A stretch of DNA of 64,000 bases from Acidobacteriaceae bacterium. GTDB lineage: Bacteria; Acidobacteriota; Terriglobia; Terriglobales; Acidobacteriaceae. This document shows positions 11,302 to 19,572 of this stretch, piece after piece. A model generated the notes under the pieces. The model searched no databases and was not told where the DNA came from. It was given only the letters and a program-made list of their open reading frames with translations. Location: assembly GCA_903642225.1 (NCBI GenBank), contig CAHJWI010000014.1:1-64000 (forward strand), written 5' to 3'. Each line of letters starts with the position of its first letter. Position 1 is the first letter of the stretch. Position numbers and translations under genes: made by a program.

Positions 11302-12111
11302 TTACTCCTCGGCCCTGAAGCGTTCGCTCGCCCGCTCCACCGGGCTGCCCGTTCGCGCCGGCGGCATCGCGGCAGCATTCTCAATGGCATTCAGTAGCTC
11401 GCGCCCAAAGTCGTCCATCCGCGCCCCGAATTGGCGGATACTTGCCGTTAACTGGTTGTACCCAACCACCGCCGGTATCGCTACCACAAGCCCGGCCGCG
11501 GTCGTAATCAGAGCTTCAGAAATTCCCGGCGCCACCGCGCGCAACGTCGCCGCACCCTGCGTTCCCAGCCCGTGGAACGCATCAATGATGCCCATCACAG
11601 TTCCCAGCAATCCAATAAACGGAGCGACCGCCGCAATCGTCGCAAGCCACGTTAACCGGCTCTCCAGCCCGGTCAGTTCTTCACTGCTGGCAATATTCGC
11701 GGCACGCTCAATCGCCTGGGAATTCCGCGGCATGCCTCGCCCAGCCGTCTGCCGGCCGTACTCCTCCACCATCTCGGCAAACACCGCCACCAGCGGCGAC
11801 GGCCGAAACTGATCCGCCATCGTCGACATCTCGCTCAACCGCGAGCTCTTTCGAAACTGCCGGAGAAACTTGACGTTTTGTTCTGCTGCCTTCCGAAACT
11901 GCAGAAACTTCCCGATCATAATTGTCCAGCTAAACACGCTCATCACCGCCAGCAGCAGCAGCACCGAAATCGCCGTCGGTCCGCTGTTGTGCAACATCTC
12001 GCCCAACCCGCTTTGCCCCGCCGCATGCACCGGCTCCGCTATCGCCGCAGCGCCCGAACCCAAGTCGTCCTGCAACAGCAGCAGGCTCATCGCAATCATC
12101 GCAGTCGCCAT
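11302..12111 (-). CDS. tolQ: Proton channel protein TolQ/ExbB
   Basis: This 269-residue inner-membrane protein forms the TolQR proton-driven motor. Three hydrophobic regions are seen: about 35-60 (AISVLLLLAVMSVFSWTIMIG), 155-185 (LATIAAVAPFIGLLGTVMGIID) and 200-225 (ALITTAAGLVVAIPAVVGYN). The second and third carry the MotA/TolQ/ExbB signature (APFIGLLGTVMGI, then EALITTAAGLVVAIPA). The start could be ATG 12111 or the preceding GTG 12114. A TACACT hexamer just upstream suggests a leaderless or nearly leaderless message. It is the first gene of tolQRAB-pal-cpoB. No ybgC-like thioesterase precedes it. Confidence 0.93.
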   Translation of the reverse strand: MATAMIAMSLLLLQDDLGSGAAAIAEPVHAAGQSGLGEMLHNSGPTAISVLLLLAVMSVFSWTIMIGKFLQFRKAAEQNVKFLRQFRKSSRLSEMSTMADQFRPSPLVAVFAEMVEEYGRQTAGRGMPRNSQAIERAANIASSEELTGLESRLTWLATIAAVAPFIGLLGTVMGIIDAFHGLGTQGAATLRAVAPGISEALITTAAGLVVAIPAVVGYNQLTASIRQFGARMDDFGRELLNAIENAAAMPPARTGSPVERASERFRAEE

Positions 12112-12119
12112 CACTAAGC

Positions 12120-12125
12120 AGTGTA
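12120..12125 (-). promoter_or_regulatory. Candidate -10 element of the tol-pal operon
   Basis: Minus-strand TACACT lies five bases before GTG 12114 and eight before ATG 12111 of tolQ. The predicted transcript would start at, or within a few bases of, the start codon. Confidence 0.4.
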
Positions 12126-12180
12126 GACGACCCAAACCGCATCCCGGCTCAAACCCGGCATCCGTTTCAGCAATCCGAAC

Positions 12181-13236
12181 TCATCGCACCGGCAAAGCAG
12201 AATCGTTCAAAACTGCCGCAACTCTTTCTGACACCTTCGCCGCATCGCAGTTCATGACCAGGTGCGCACAATCGCCAGGCGACACATACACCGGCGCACG
12301 GAGCGCCCGTGCCCACAGCAGAGCTGGCTCCGGAACCACCATCCGATCCTGCGCCGAAACCACCACCATAAACTTCGCAGACGTCCCTCGGGCAACTGCA
12401 GCCAAAGGCCGCCCATGCAGCACGTCCTGGCTCACAATCGCCTTCAACTGCCACATCCGGTCGTTTGCATCCTGCCGCTGTGGCGACTCAACCTTCGCCA
12501 CCCATTCAGGAAACTTCTCCCGAGTCGTCTCCGCGTTCCGGTAAGCAGGCGCCGCCACAATCAACGCGCCAACTTCGTTCGCCAGCTTTAATTGCGGCTC
12601 AGCCGTATAGTGCCCGTGCGCATACTCCGGGTCTCCTTCAATGGCATCCATCACCACCTGCTTTGACAGCAAGTCGTAGGGCGTGACCTGCGGCGACCCC
12701 ACAATCGGCACCGCCAAATCCAAGAACTGCGGAAACAGCACCGCCCACGCAAACACCTGGTGCCCACCCATCGACAGCCCCACCGCTGCGTGCGCATGCG
12801 ACAGGTGCAGCACCTCGGTCAGCACCCGGTACTGCGCCCGCACCATGTCCTCGATCGTGAACACAGGAAAGCGAACACCCGCCTGCCGAGGGCTATTCGA
12901 CGGCGAGGACGACACCCCATCCCCAAACGCATCCAGCGCAATTCCAAAAAACTTCGACGTGTCCACCAGCCGCATCGGCGATGCCTCCTGACCAAACAGC
13001 AGCACCAGGTCTTCAGACCGCCCGTTCAACCACGTCGGCATCAGCACCGCGTTGGACCGCGCGGCATTCAGCGTCCCAAACGTCCGGTACCCCACTCGGC
13101 AGTCCAGAATCACCTGCCCGCTCTCCAGCGAACAGGTCCCTAATTCAGCAATCTGCTGTTGTCCCTGCTGTGCACGTGCGACTCCGCCCAAAAACAACGC
13201 CAACGCGACAACAGACAAGCACAGGATGCGACACAT
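12181..13236 (-). CDS. Exported alpha/beta hydrolase, homoserine O-acetyltransferase (MetX)-like
   Basis: The chosen start (MCRILCLSVVALALFLGGVARAQ) gives a clean Sec signal peptide in a 351-residue protein. The mature part follows the MetX layout. The opening beta hairpin VILDCRVGYRTFGTLNAARSNAVLMPTW corresponds to the family's Y-x-T-x-G-x-L-N region. The nucleophile elbow is GLSMGG (Ser about 155). An Asp lies in SAQDRM and a His in GDCAHLVMNCD near the C-terminus, completing a plausible triad. True MetX acts in the cytoplasm on homoserine and acetyl-CoA, so an exported version probably acts as an esterase or hydrolase. No methionine genes are nearby. Confidence 0.78.
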   Translation of the reverse strand: MCRILCLSVVALALFLGGVARAQQGQQQIAELGTCSLESGQVILDCRVGYRTFGTLNAARSNAVLMPTWLNGRSEDLVLLFGQEASPMRLVDTSKFFGIALDAFGDGVSSSPSNSPRQAGVRFPVFTIEDMVRAQYRVLTEVLHLSHAHAAVGLSMGGHQVFAWAVLFPQFLDLAVPIVGSPQVTPYDLLSKQVVMDAIEGDPEYAHGHYTAEPQLKLANEVGALIVAAPAYRNAETTREKFPEWVAKVESPQRQDANDRMWQLKAIVSQDVLHGRPLAAVARGTSAKFMVVVSAQDRMVVPEPALLWARALRAPVYVSPGDCAHLVMNCDAAKVSERVAAVLNDSALPVR

Positions 13237-13294
13237 ACCCCATTGTGCGGTGCACGTCGCTCCTCGGTAAATTTCGCGCCGGCCTTGCTGCACG

Positions 13295-14032
13295 TCAATC
13301 GAGAATAAACTTCCTCATGCCTTCACAGCCCGTCGCTGAACACAGCAGATCGATCATCTGCCGGACCCTCTCTGGCGTGGGATCTGCCCTTCCCATAGCA
13401 TCGTCGTCTCCCTGCAACGACCCATGGAAATGCCGTCCCGCTGTCACCCGTGCCACATCAGCAGCATTCCTCAGCCGCAGTCCACCACCGATGGCAACGT
13501 CGATCCGTTCACCTGCCTGTCGTATCAGCTTTGCAAGCGTTGGCGCACCCGCCACCACATCTGCCGCACCGCCCGACGTCAACACCCTGGAGCAGCCCGT
13601 CCGGATCACGTCCTCCAGCGCCTGCGAAAGATCGGGCGTCCGATCGAAGGCACGGTGGAACGTCACAGGCAGCGGTGCCGCCAGCACCACCAGCCCACGC
13701 GTCCCCTCCACATCCACAGTTCCATCTTCATGGAGAAGGCCAAGCACCACGCCGGCAGCACCCGCCAGTTTCGCTTCCTGCACTGAGGCGGCGATTGCCG
13801 CCACAACCGCCGACGAGCTTCGACACTCATCGGCCAGGGGTCGCAAGAGCACATGCACTGGTATCGGGCTCTGCCGCACTGCAGCTTCCACCAGCGACAA
13901 CTCCGGCGTTAGCCCGTCCACCTCAAGCGACGCGCAAAGCTCAATCCGGTCTGCACCACCGGCAACCGCAGCCATGCACGCATCCAGCGTCTCCGCGCAC
14001 AGTTCAAAGTGGATGTGCTCTCGCCTCTGCAT
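13295..14032 (-). CDS. cutC: CutC family protein
   Basis: This 245-residue TIM-barrel protein runs HFELCAETLDACMAAVAGGADRIELCASLEVDGLTPE at its start and PIPVHVLLRPLADEC after it, as in CutC. Later segments TFHRAFDRTPDLSQALEDVI and RVLTSGGAADVVAGA also match. CutC was linked to copper homeostasis in E. coli, but a direct metal role is disputed and its reaction is unknown. The frame stays open about 60 codons upstream, but that stretch has no family similarity. I start at ATG 14032, just before the conserved block. It is divergent from recN across a 200-base spacer. Confidence 0.9.
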   Translation of the reverse strand: MQRREHIHFELCAETLDACMAAVAGGADRIELCASLEVDGLTPELSLVEAAVRQSPIPVHVLLRPLADECRSSSAVVAAIAASVQEAKLAGAAGVVLGLLHEDGTVDVEGTRGLVVLAAPLPVTFHRAFDRTPDLSQALEDVIRTGCSRVLTSGGAADVVAGAPTLAKLIRQAGERIDVAIGGGLRLRNAADVARVTAGRHFHGSLQGDDDAMGRADPTPERVRQMIDLLCSATGCEGMRKFILD

Positions 14033-14235
14033 CGCCTGGTAGCAGTAAACCACCCATGTCGAGTCGCAGGCGCTGGGGACCAAGTCCTTCAAGGCCGCAA
14101 AACACACGGTTGCATTCCGGCGGCCAAACTCTTGACGCGCATTATCTGCGGAGGTTCGATCCGCAAACGCCGTCCCCGCCGCCCCCTTCCGCGTGCTATC
14201 GTCTACGCGAAGAGAAGGCAAAGAAAGGCGGCCGC

Positions 14236-16002
14236 GTGCTCCTCGAACTCCGCGCAGAAAACTACGCCATCCTCGACCATGCCGTTGCCGCCTTTGGCCC
14301 CGGCCTCAACCTGCTCACCGGTGAAACCGGCGCGGGCAAGTCCATCCTCGTCGACGCTCTGGCCCTCCTGCTCGGCGGTCGCGCTGCCTCCGACGTCGTC
14401 CGTCATGGCGCTGAAAAGGCCGTTGTTTCCTGCGTCTTTGAGACCACGGCCGGTGCAGAAGCCGTTCTTGAAACTAACGGCATCGACGTTGAAGGTAACG
14501 AGATCCTCCTCCGCCGTGAGGTTTCCTCCGCCGGCAAGGGCCGCGTCTTCATCAATAACCAGCCCGCCACCGTTGGCGTCCTCCGCCAGCTCGCTCCGGA
14601 GCTCGCCCTCGTCCACGCTCAGTCTGAAACCCTCGGTGCCTTCGATCAGGCCCAGCAGCGCGGCCTGCTCGACCGCTTCGCCGGCATCGGCCAGAACCCG
14701 CCCACGCGCGAAGCCGCCCAGCGCATCCGCGATCGCCTCCTCAGCAAGAAGCAGCTCGAAAAAGAGTCTGTCGCCGAAACCGTCCACACCGCCTACGTCC
14801 TCTGGCGCGAAAGCAGGGAAGACCTTGATCGCCTAGCCGTCGACGAGCAGGAGCGTCTTCGCCTCGTCGACCTCTGGAGCTTTCAGCGTTCCGAAATCGC
14901 TGACGCCGCCATCGTTTCAGACAACGAGGACGAAGATCTCGAAGCCGAAAAGCGCATCCTCGGTAACGCCGAAAAGCTCTACGCCGCCGCCATGGGTGCC
15001 CACGACCAGCTCTACGAGAACGAGCACGCCGCCGCCACATCCCTCACTGCCGCCCAGCGCCACATCGACGAACTTGCCCGCTTCGACCCGAAGTTCACTG
15101 AGGCCGCCTCCGTCATCGCCAACGCGCGTGCCTCAGTAGATGACGTTTCCGCAACCGTCCGCGACTACGCCAGCTCCATCAATGCCTCGCCCGAGCGCCT
15201 CGACAGCATCGAAGACCGCCTGGCCGCCCTCGACAAGCTCAAGCGCAAATACGGCCGTACCCTCCTCGAAGTCCTCCAGTTTGGCGAGCAGGCCGCTGAA
15301 AAGCTCGCGGAAATCGAAAACCGCGACGCCGCCCTCGCCGCCGCCCGCCAGCGCGTCGCCGAAACCGAGCACATCTATACCTGCGTCGCGCAAGACCTCA
15401 CCGAAGTTCGCACCTCCGCCGCACGCAAGCTGGAGAAGCTCGCCGAGCAGCAGATCAATGACCTCGCCATGAGTGTCAAGTTCCGCGTCGAAGTTGCCTC
15501 ACAAAAGGAGCAGCAGTTCTGGACCGCCCATGGCTGGGACCACGTCGAATGCCTCATCGCCACCAACGCCGGTGAGCCTATGAAGCCGCTCGAAGAGATC
15601 GCAAGTGGCGGCGAAATGAGCAGAGTCATGCTGGCACTTAAAGTTTCCGTTGAAGAAGGTGTATCTAAGTCAAACAGGAGAATTGCTCTTCCGCGCACTC
15701 TGGTTTTCGATGAAATCGACATCGGTATCGGAGGACGCGCGGCCGAAGCCGTCGGTGCCAAGCTCAAGGCTCTCGCCAGCCACCAGCAGATTCTGTGCGT
15801 CACCCACCTGCCGCAGATCGCCGCGTTCGGCAACCAGCACTTCCTGATCAGCAAGACCGAGAAGGGCGGCCGCACCCGAACCGAGATTCGCCGACTCCCG
15901 GAAGAGGACCGCCCCACGGAAATCGCTCGCATGCTTTCCGGCGCGACGGTCACGGAGACAAGCCTCCGCCACGCCGAACAAATGCTGAAATCCAGCCGCT
16001 AG
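14236..16002 (+). CDS. recN: DNA repair protein RecN
   Basis: This 588-residue SMC-like ATPase acts in double-strand break repair. It starts at GTG 14236 (MLLELRAENYAILDHAVAAFGPG) after a purine-rich stretch AAGAAAGGCGG. The Walker A motif is LTGETGAGKS (about residues 29-38). A long helical and coiled-coil middle (about 150-400) follows, then IASGGEMSRVMLALK (ABC signature) and TLVFDEIDIGIGGRAAEAVGAKL (Walker B and D-loop), and CVTHLPQIAAFGNQH (H-loop). The open frame reaches far upstream of this start through cutC antisense, but nothing there is RecN-like. A TATCGT hexamer at 14197-14202 could be its -10. Confidence 0.95.
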   Translation: MLLELRAENYAILDHAVAAFGPGLNLLTGETGAGKSILVDALALLLGGRAASDVVRHGAEKAVVSCVFETTAGAEAVLETNGIDVEGNEILLRREVSSAGKGRVFINNQPATVGVLRQLAPELALVHAQSETLGAFDQAQQRGLLDRFAGIGQNPPTREAAQRIRDRLLSKKQLEKESVAETVHTAYVLWRESREDLDRLAVDEQERLRLVDLWSFQRSEIADAAIVSDNEDEDLEAEKRILGNAEKLYAAAMGAHDQLYENEHAAATSLTAAQRHIDELARFDPKFTEAASVIANARASVDDVSATVRDYASSINASPERLDSIEDRLAALDKLKRKYGRTLLEVLQFGEQAAEKLAEIENRDAALAAARQRVAETEHIYTCVAQDLTEVRTSAARKLEKLAEQQINDLAMSVKFRVEVASQKEQQFWTAHGWDHVECLIATNAGEPMKPLEEIASGGEMSRVMLALKVSVEEGVSKSNRRIALPRTLVFDEIDIGIGGRAAEAVGAKLKALASHQQILCVTHLPQIAAFGNQHFLISKTEKGGRTRTEIRRLPEEDRPTEIARMLSGATVTETSLRHAEQMLKSSR

Positions 16003-16355
16003 CGGCACCTGCCTGCCGAAAGATCTGCATGCCGCGTCTATTTGGGCGCACGAACTACCGCGAACGACGGCCTTGAATCCCTCAGCTGCGACTGCCCCCT
16101 CCACCTGCAATCGCCATTCCTGACTTTTCAGCTCACAAACGCTTCCCTGCGTGCTGCTCACCACGCACGTCGCTCCACCGCACACCGCGCCCGGCGCAAC
16201 ATTGCCCCCAAAACCGCACCACCGCAAACGCGTTGAAGCCGTTCAACACCGTGGCTCCATTGGTCAATGTCGTGGACGCAGCCGTAATCGTCGACCCGCG
16301 ATCGACGTTGCACCACGACCTGTTCATCTTGTTCATGCAACACCATAGGAAGCGG
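16003..16355. other. Intergenic region between recN and ispH, no gene assigned
   Basis: These 353 bases hold no convincing plus-strand gene. On the minus strand two overlapping frames give protein-like stretches (TITAASTTLTNGATVLNGF and GAVCGGATCVVSSTQGSV) separated by a frame change. They might be a decayed gene, but I cannot name a family. The 3' end contains the putative ispH promoter region. Confidence 0.4.
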
Positions 16356-16361
16356 TATACT
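16356..16361 (+). promoter_or_regulatory. Candidate -10 element of the ispH-hopanoid operon
   Basis: TATACT lies six bases before GTG 16368. The expected start of transcription coincides with the GTG, predicting a leaderless ispH message. An in-frame ATG at 16335 lies upstream of this hexamer and would be excluded if the promoter is real. Confidence 0.5.
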
Positions 16362-16367
16362 TCGAAG

Positions 16368-17399
16368 GTGAGCATATTGGCCCTCGACCCCGTCCAAAGC
16401 CGCCCTAGCGTCGCATTTGAAGCCTCTGCATCCAAGCAGGTTCTGCTGCTGAAGCCCCGGGGTTTTTGCGCCGGGGTAGTGCGAGCCGTCGACATTGTGA
16501 AGATCGCTCTCGACACCTTTGGCGCGCCCATCTATGTGCGCAAGGAGATCGTACATAACAGCTATGTTGTGGACGACCTGCGAAAGAAGGGCGCCATCTT
16601 CGTCAACGAATTGGACGAGGTGCCTGAAGGCAAGCGCGTCATCTACTCCGCCCATGGTGTGTCGCCGGCCGTGCGTCAACGCGCTAAAGAGCGTGGTTTG
16701 AAGGTTGTGGATGCAACCTGCCCACTTGTGACCAAGGTGCATGTGGAGGCGATCAAGTTTGCAAAGCAGGGGTACTCGCTGGTGCTGGTAGGCCACCGGG
16801 ACCATGAAGAAGTGGAGGGTACCCAGGGTGAAGCGCCTGACGTGACCCAGGTGGTGAGCACTCCCGAAGAAGTAGACGCGCTGATCGTGCCAGATCCGGA
16901 CAAAGTGGCGTATTTGACGCAGACTACGCTGTCGCTGGACGAGGCCAAGTACATGATCGAGGCGCTTAAGCGCAAGTTTCCCAACATCGTCGGTCCGCAT
17001 GCACAGGACATCTGCTATGCCACAGAGAACCGGCAGACGGCGGTAAAGAATGTTGCTCATAACGCAGATGTCGTACTCGTCGTCGGATCGCGGAACAGCT
17101 CAAACAGTAACCGTCTGGTGGAAGTGTCGCAGAATCTCGGCACAGAGTCTTATCTGATTGATGGCGCGCAGGATATCCAGCCTGAGTGGCTTGAAGCCGC
17201 GGCGTCCGTGGCCGTTACAGCGGGTGCATCTGCGCCGGAAATCCTCGTCGAAGAGGTGGTGGCTTATCTTCAGGAGCGCGGTTATGGTTCTGTCAATGAG
17301 GTGGAAGTAATGCCGGAAAACGTCCGATTCGGCCTTCCGCCAGAGATCGTTCAAGCAATCGCTTCCGCACCGGGTGCGCAGACCCGCCCCACCGTTTAG
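16368..17399 (+). CDS. ispH: 4-hydroxy-3-methylbut-2-enyl diphosphate reductase
   Basis: IspH (LytB) is the last enzyme of the MEP pathway. It reduces HMBPP to IPP and DMAPP with a [4Fe-4S] cluster. The three cluster cysteines are in KPRGFCAGVVRAVD (about residue 34), VDATCPLVTKVH and DICYATENRQ. Active-site residues of the family are seen in YSAHGVS and VGSRNSSNSNRL. The protein is 343 residues from GTG 16368. An ATG at 16335 would add 11 residues but has no better ribosome-binding site and lies before the TATACT element. It lies 57 bases before shc, so isoprenoid precursor supply and hopanoid formation are transcriptionally linked. Confidence 0.95.
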   Translation: MSILALDPVQSRPSVAFEASASKQVLLLKPRGFCAGVVRAVDIVKIALDTFGAPIYVRKEIVHNSYVVDDLRKKGAIFVNELDEVPEGKRVIYSAHGVSPAVRQRAKERGLKVVDATCPLVTKVHVEAIKFAKQGYSLVLVGHRDHEEVEGTQGEAPDVTQVVSTPEEVDALIVPDPDKVAYLTQTTLSLDEAKYMIEALKRKFPNIVGPHAQDICYATENRQTAVKNVAHNADVVLVVGSRNSSNSNRLVEVSQNLGTESYLIDGAQDIQPEWLEAAASVAVTAGASAPEILVEEVVAYLQERGYGSVNEVEVMPENVRFGLPPEIVQAIASAPGAQTRPTV

Positions 17400-17456
17400 C
17401 TGCATCAACCCCGGCGTTCTTCAGCATCGCCGCTTAAAGAGGATCATCCAATCGGC

Positions 17457-19475
17457 ATGCAGATAACGCACCCGGAAACCACAGGCACGAAGGTTCCACG
17501 CTTTGGTCGGATCGATATCGGTCTGGACGTGGTTCGCGAGGGTATCCGCAAGTCGACTGAGTGGCTGTTTTCCCAGCAGCACGCCGATGGTTATTGGTAC
17601 GGCGAGCTGGAAGCAGACGTTATGCTCGAGGCCGATTACATCTACATGCACAAGCTCCTCGGCACTGGCGATCCGGGCAAGATGGAGCGATGTGTAAACG
17701 AGATCCTTCGGCATCAGAATTTGGACGGGGGATGGAGCCTGTACCCCGGCGGTCCCTCAAACATCAACTACGGCGTGAAGAGCTACCACGCGTTGAAGCT
17801 GATGGGCTGGTCGCAGGACGATCCCGTACTGGTTCGCGCGCGTACGTGGATTTTGGCCAACGGCGGCGTGGTGGAATGCAATACGTTTACAAAGATTTAT
17901 CTCTGCGCGTTTGGCCAGTACGATTACGATGCTGTGCCTGCGATTCCGCCGGAGATCATTCTTTTTCCCAACTGGTTCTACTTCAATATCTACGAGATCA
18001 GTTCGTGGTCGCGCGGCATACTGGTTCCGCTCTCTATCACTTATGCCAAGAAGCCGTTTAAGAAGCTCCCGGCCGAGCAGGGCATTGAAGAGTTGTTTGT
18101 GGGTGGGCGCGAGAACGCGGACCTTCATCTTCGTTGGGACAGGTCGAAGCTGATTTCGTGGCGCAATTTCTTTCTGTTTTGGAACCGCGTTGCTCAGTGG
18201 TACGAGCGCATCCACATTCGGCCCCTGCGTAAGCGCGCTATTAAAAAGGCCGAGAACTGGATGCTGGCCCGCTTTGAGAAATCGGACGGGCTGGGTGCCA
18301 TCTATCCTGCGATCTTGAACTCCATCGTGGCTCTCCGTCACCTGGGATATTCACTGGATGATCCGCAGCTGATTCGTGCCATGGATGAGTTTGAGAAGCT
18401 CGGCATCGACAACCCGGAAGGCGAGCCCGGCTATCCGACGCCCACCTTCCGCATGCAGCCCTGCTACTCCCCCGTGTGGGATACGGCACAGGTTCTGAGC
18501 ACACTAGGCGATGTAGGCATCGACCGCAAGGACGCGCGCATGGTGCTTGCCGCAGACTGGCTGCTGTCGAAGGAAGTTCGACAAAAGGGTGACTGGGCTG
18601 AAAAGGTTAAGAATGTTGAAGCTGGCGGGTGGTACTTCGAGTTCAACAATGAGTTTTACCCCGATGTCGATGATACGGGTGAAGTCCTGCTCGCACTAAA
18701 AGCCGTCGACCATCCGCGCGAGCGTCAGCAGACCGACGCCACCGACCGCGCTATCGCCTGGGTCTTCGCCATGCAGTGCAAAAACGGCGGCTGGGCAGCC
18801 TTCGACAAAGACAACACCAAGACCATCTTTCAATACATCCCCTTCGCCGACCACAACGCCATGCTCGACCCGCCGACGGTCGACATCACGGGCCGCATCC
18901 TTGAAATGCTGGCAGCCTACGGCTACACCCGCCGTGACCCCCGTGTTGAAAAGGCCGTCCAGTTCATCCTCAAGGAGCAGGAGTCTGATGGATCGTGGTT
19001 CGGCCGTTGGGGAGTGAACTATCTTTACGGAACCTTTCTCGTCCTTCGCGGCCTTGAGTCGATGGGTTACTGGAACCACGAACCCGCTGTCCAGCAGGCG
19101 ACCGAGTGGGTCCGCATGGTGCAGAACACGGATGGCGGGTGGGGAGAAACCTGCGGCACCTACGACGATTCGCTCACTCGCGGCGTCGGTCCAAGCACAC
19201 CGTCTCAAACTGCGTGGGCACTGCTCGCCCTCCTCGCCGGCGGCGACAACCGTTCCGACTCCGTCGCAAAGGGCGTCAAGTGGCTGAGCGACCGCCAGCA
19301 CGACGACGGCTCCTGGGATGAACTCGTTCCCGGACGCAATGGCGAAAGTTACTACACCGGCACCGGTTTTCCCCGCGTCTTCTACCTCGGCTACCACCTG
19401 TACAAGCAGTATTTCCCCTTGCTTGCGCTGAGCACATATCAGCGCAGCATGGAGAAGCAAGCCGCCGAGGCCTGA
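17457..19475 (+). CDS. shc: Squalene-hopene cyclase
   Basis: This 672-residue membrane-associated class II terpene cyclase turns squalene into hopene (diploptene) and hopanol. The catalytic D-x-D-D protonation motif is DVDDTGE at residue 403. Several QW repeats are visible (for example QHADGYWYGE, QNLDGGWSLYPGG, QCKNGGWAAFDKDN, QESDGSWFGRWGVNYLYGTF, QNTDGGWGETC, QHDDGSWDE). AAAGAGGA lies 12 bases before ATG 17457. Codon choice changes within the gene: the first 1.2 kb uses mixed G- and T-ending codons, while from about 18690 C-ending codons dominate, as in the hpn genes downstream. The squalene-forming genes hpnCDE are not in this window. Confidence 0.97.
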   Translation: MQITHPETTGTKVPRFGRIDIGLDVVREGIRKSTEWLFSQQHADGYWYGELEADVMLEADYIYMHKLLGTGDPGKMERCVNEILRHQNLDGGWSLYPGGPSNINYGVKSYHALKLMGWSQDDPVLVRARTWILANGGVVECNTFTKIYLCAFGQYDYDAVPAIPPEIILFPNWFYFNIYEISSWSRGILVPLSITYAKKPFKKLPAEQGIEELFVGGRENADLHLRWDRSKLISWRNFFLFWNRVAQWYERIHIRPLRKRAIKKAENWMLARFEKSDGLGAIYPAILNSIVALRHLGYSLDDPQLIRAMDEFEKLGIDNPEGEPGYPTPTFRMQPCYSPVWDTAQVLSTLGDVGIDRKDARMVLAADWLLSKEVRQKGDWAEKVKNVEAGGWYFEFNNEFYPDVDDTGEVLLALKAVDHPRERQQTDATDRAIAWVFAMQCKNGGWAAFDKDNTKTIFQYIPFADHNAMLDPPTVDITGRILEMLAAYGYTRRDPRVEKAVQFILKEQESDGSWFGRWGVNYLYGTFLVLRGLESMGYWNHEPAVQQATEWVRMVQNTDGGWGETCGTYDDSLTRGVGPSTPSQTAWALLALLAGGDNRSDSVAKGVKWLSDRQHDDGSWDELVPGRNGESYYTGTGFPRVFYLGYHLYKQYFPLLALSTYQRSMEKQAAEA

Positions 19476-19572
19476 TCTCGGCACGTTCATCGCAAGGCAC
19501 CACCGTCGCGTTCCCGCTGGCAAATCTGCCGCGCCTGACCGACACTAAAGAAGCACAAGGAGCACATCCGGC

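Noticed and set aside
13450-14235. Long N-terminal extension of recN
   Set aside because: The extension is antisense to cutC and unlike RecN. The family N-terminus starts at GTG 14236.
16030-16335. Possible decayed minus-strand gene between recN and ispH
   Set aside because: Two protein-like frames are visible but no family can be recognised, so it is listed only as an unassigned intergenic region.
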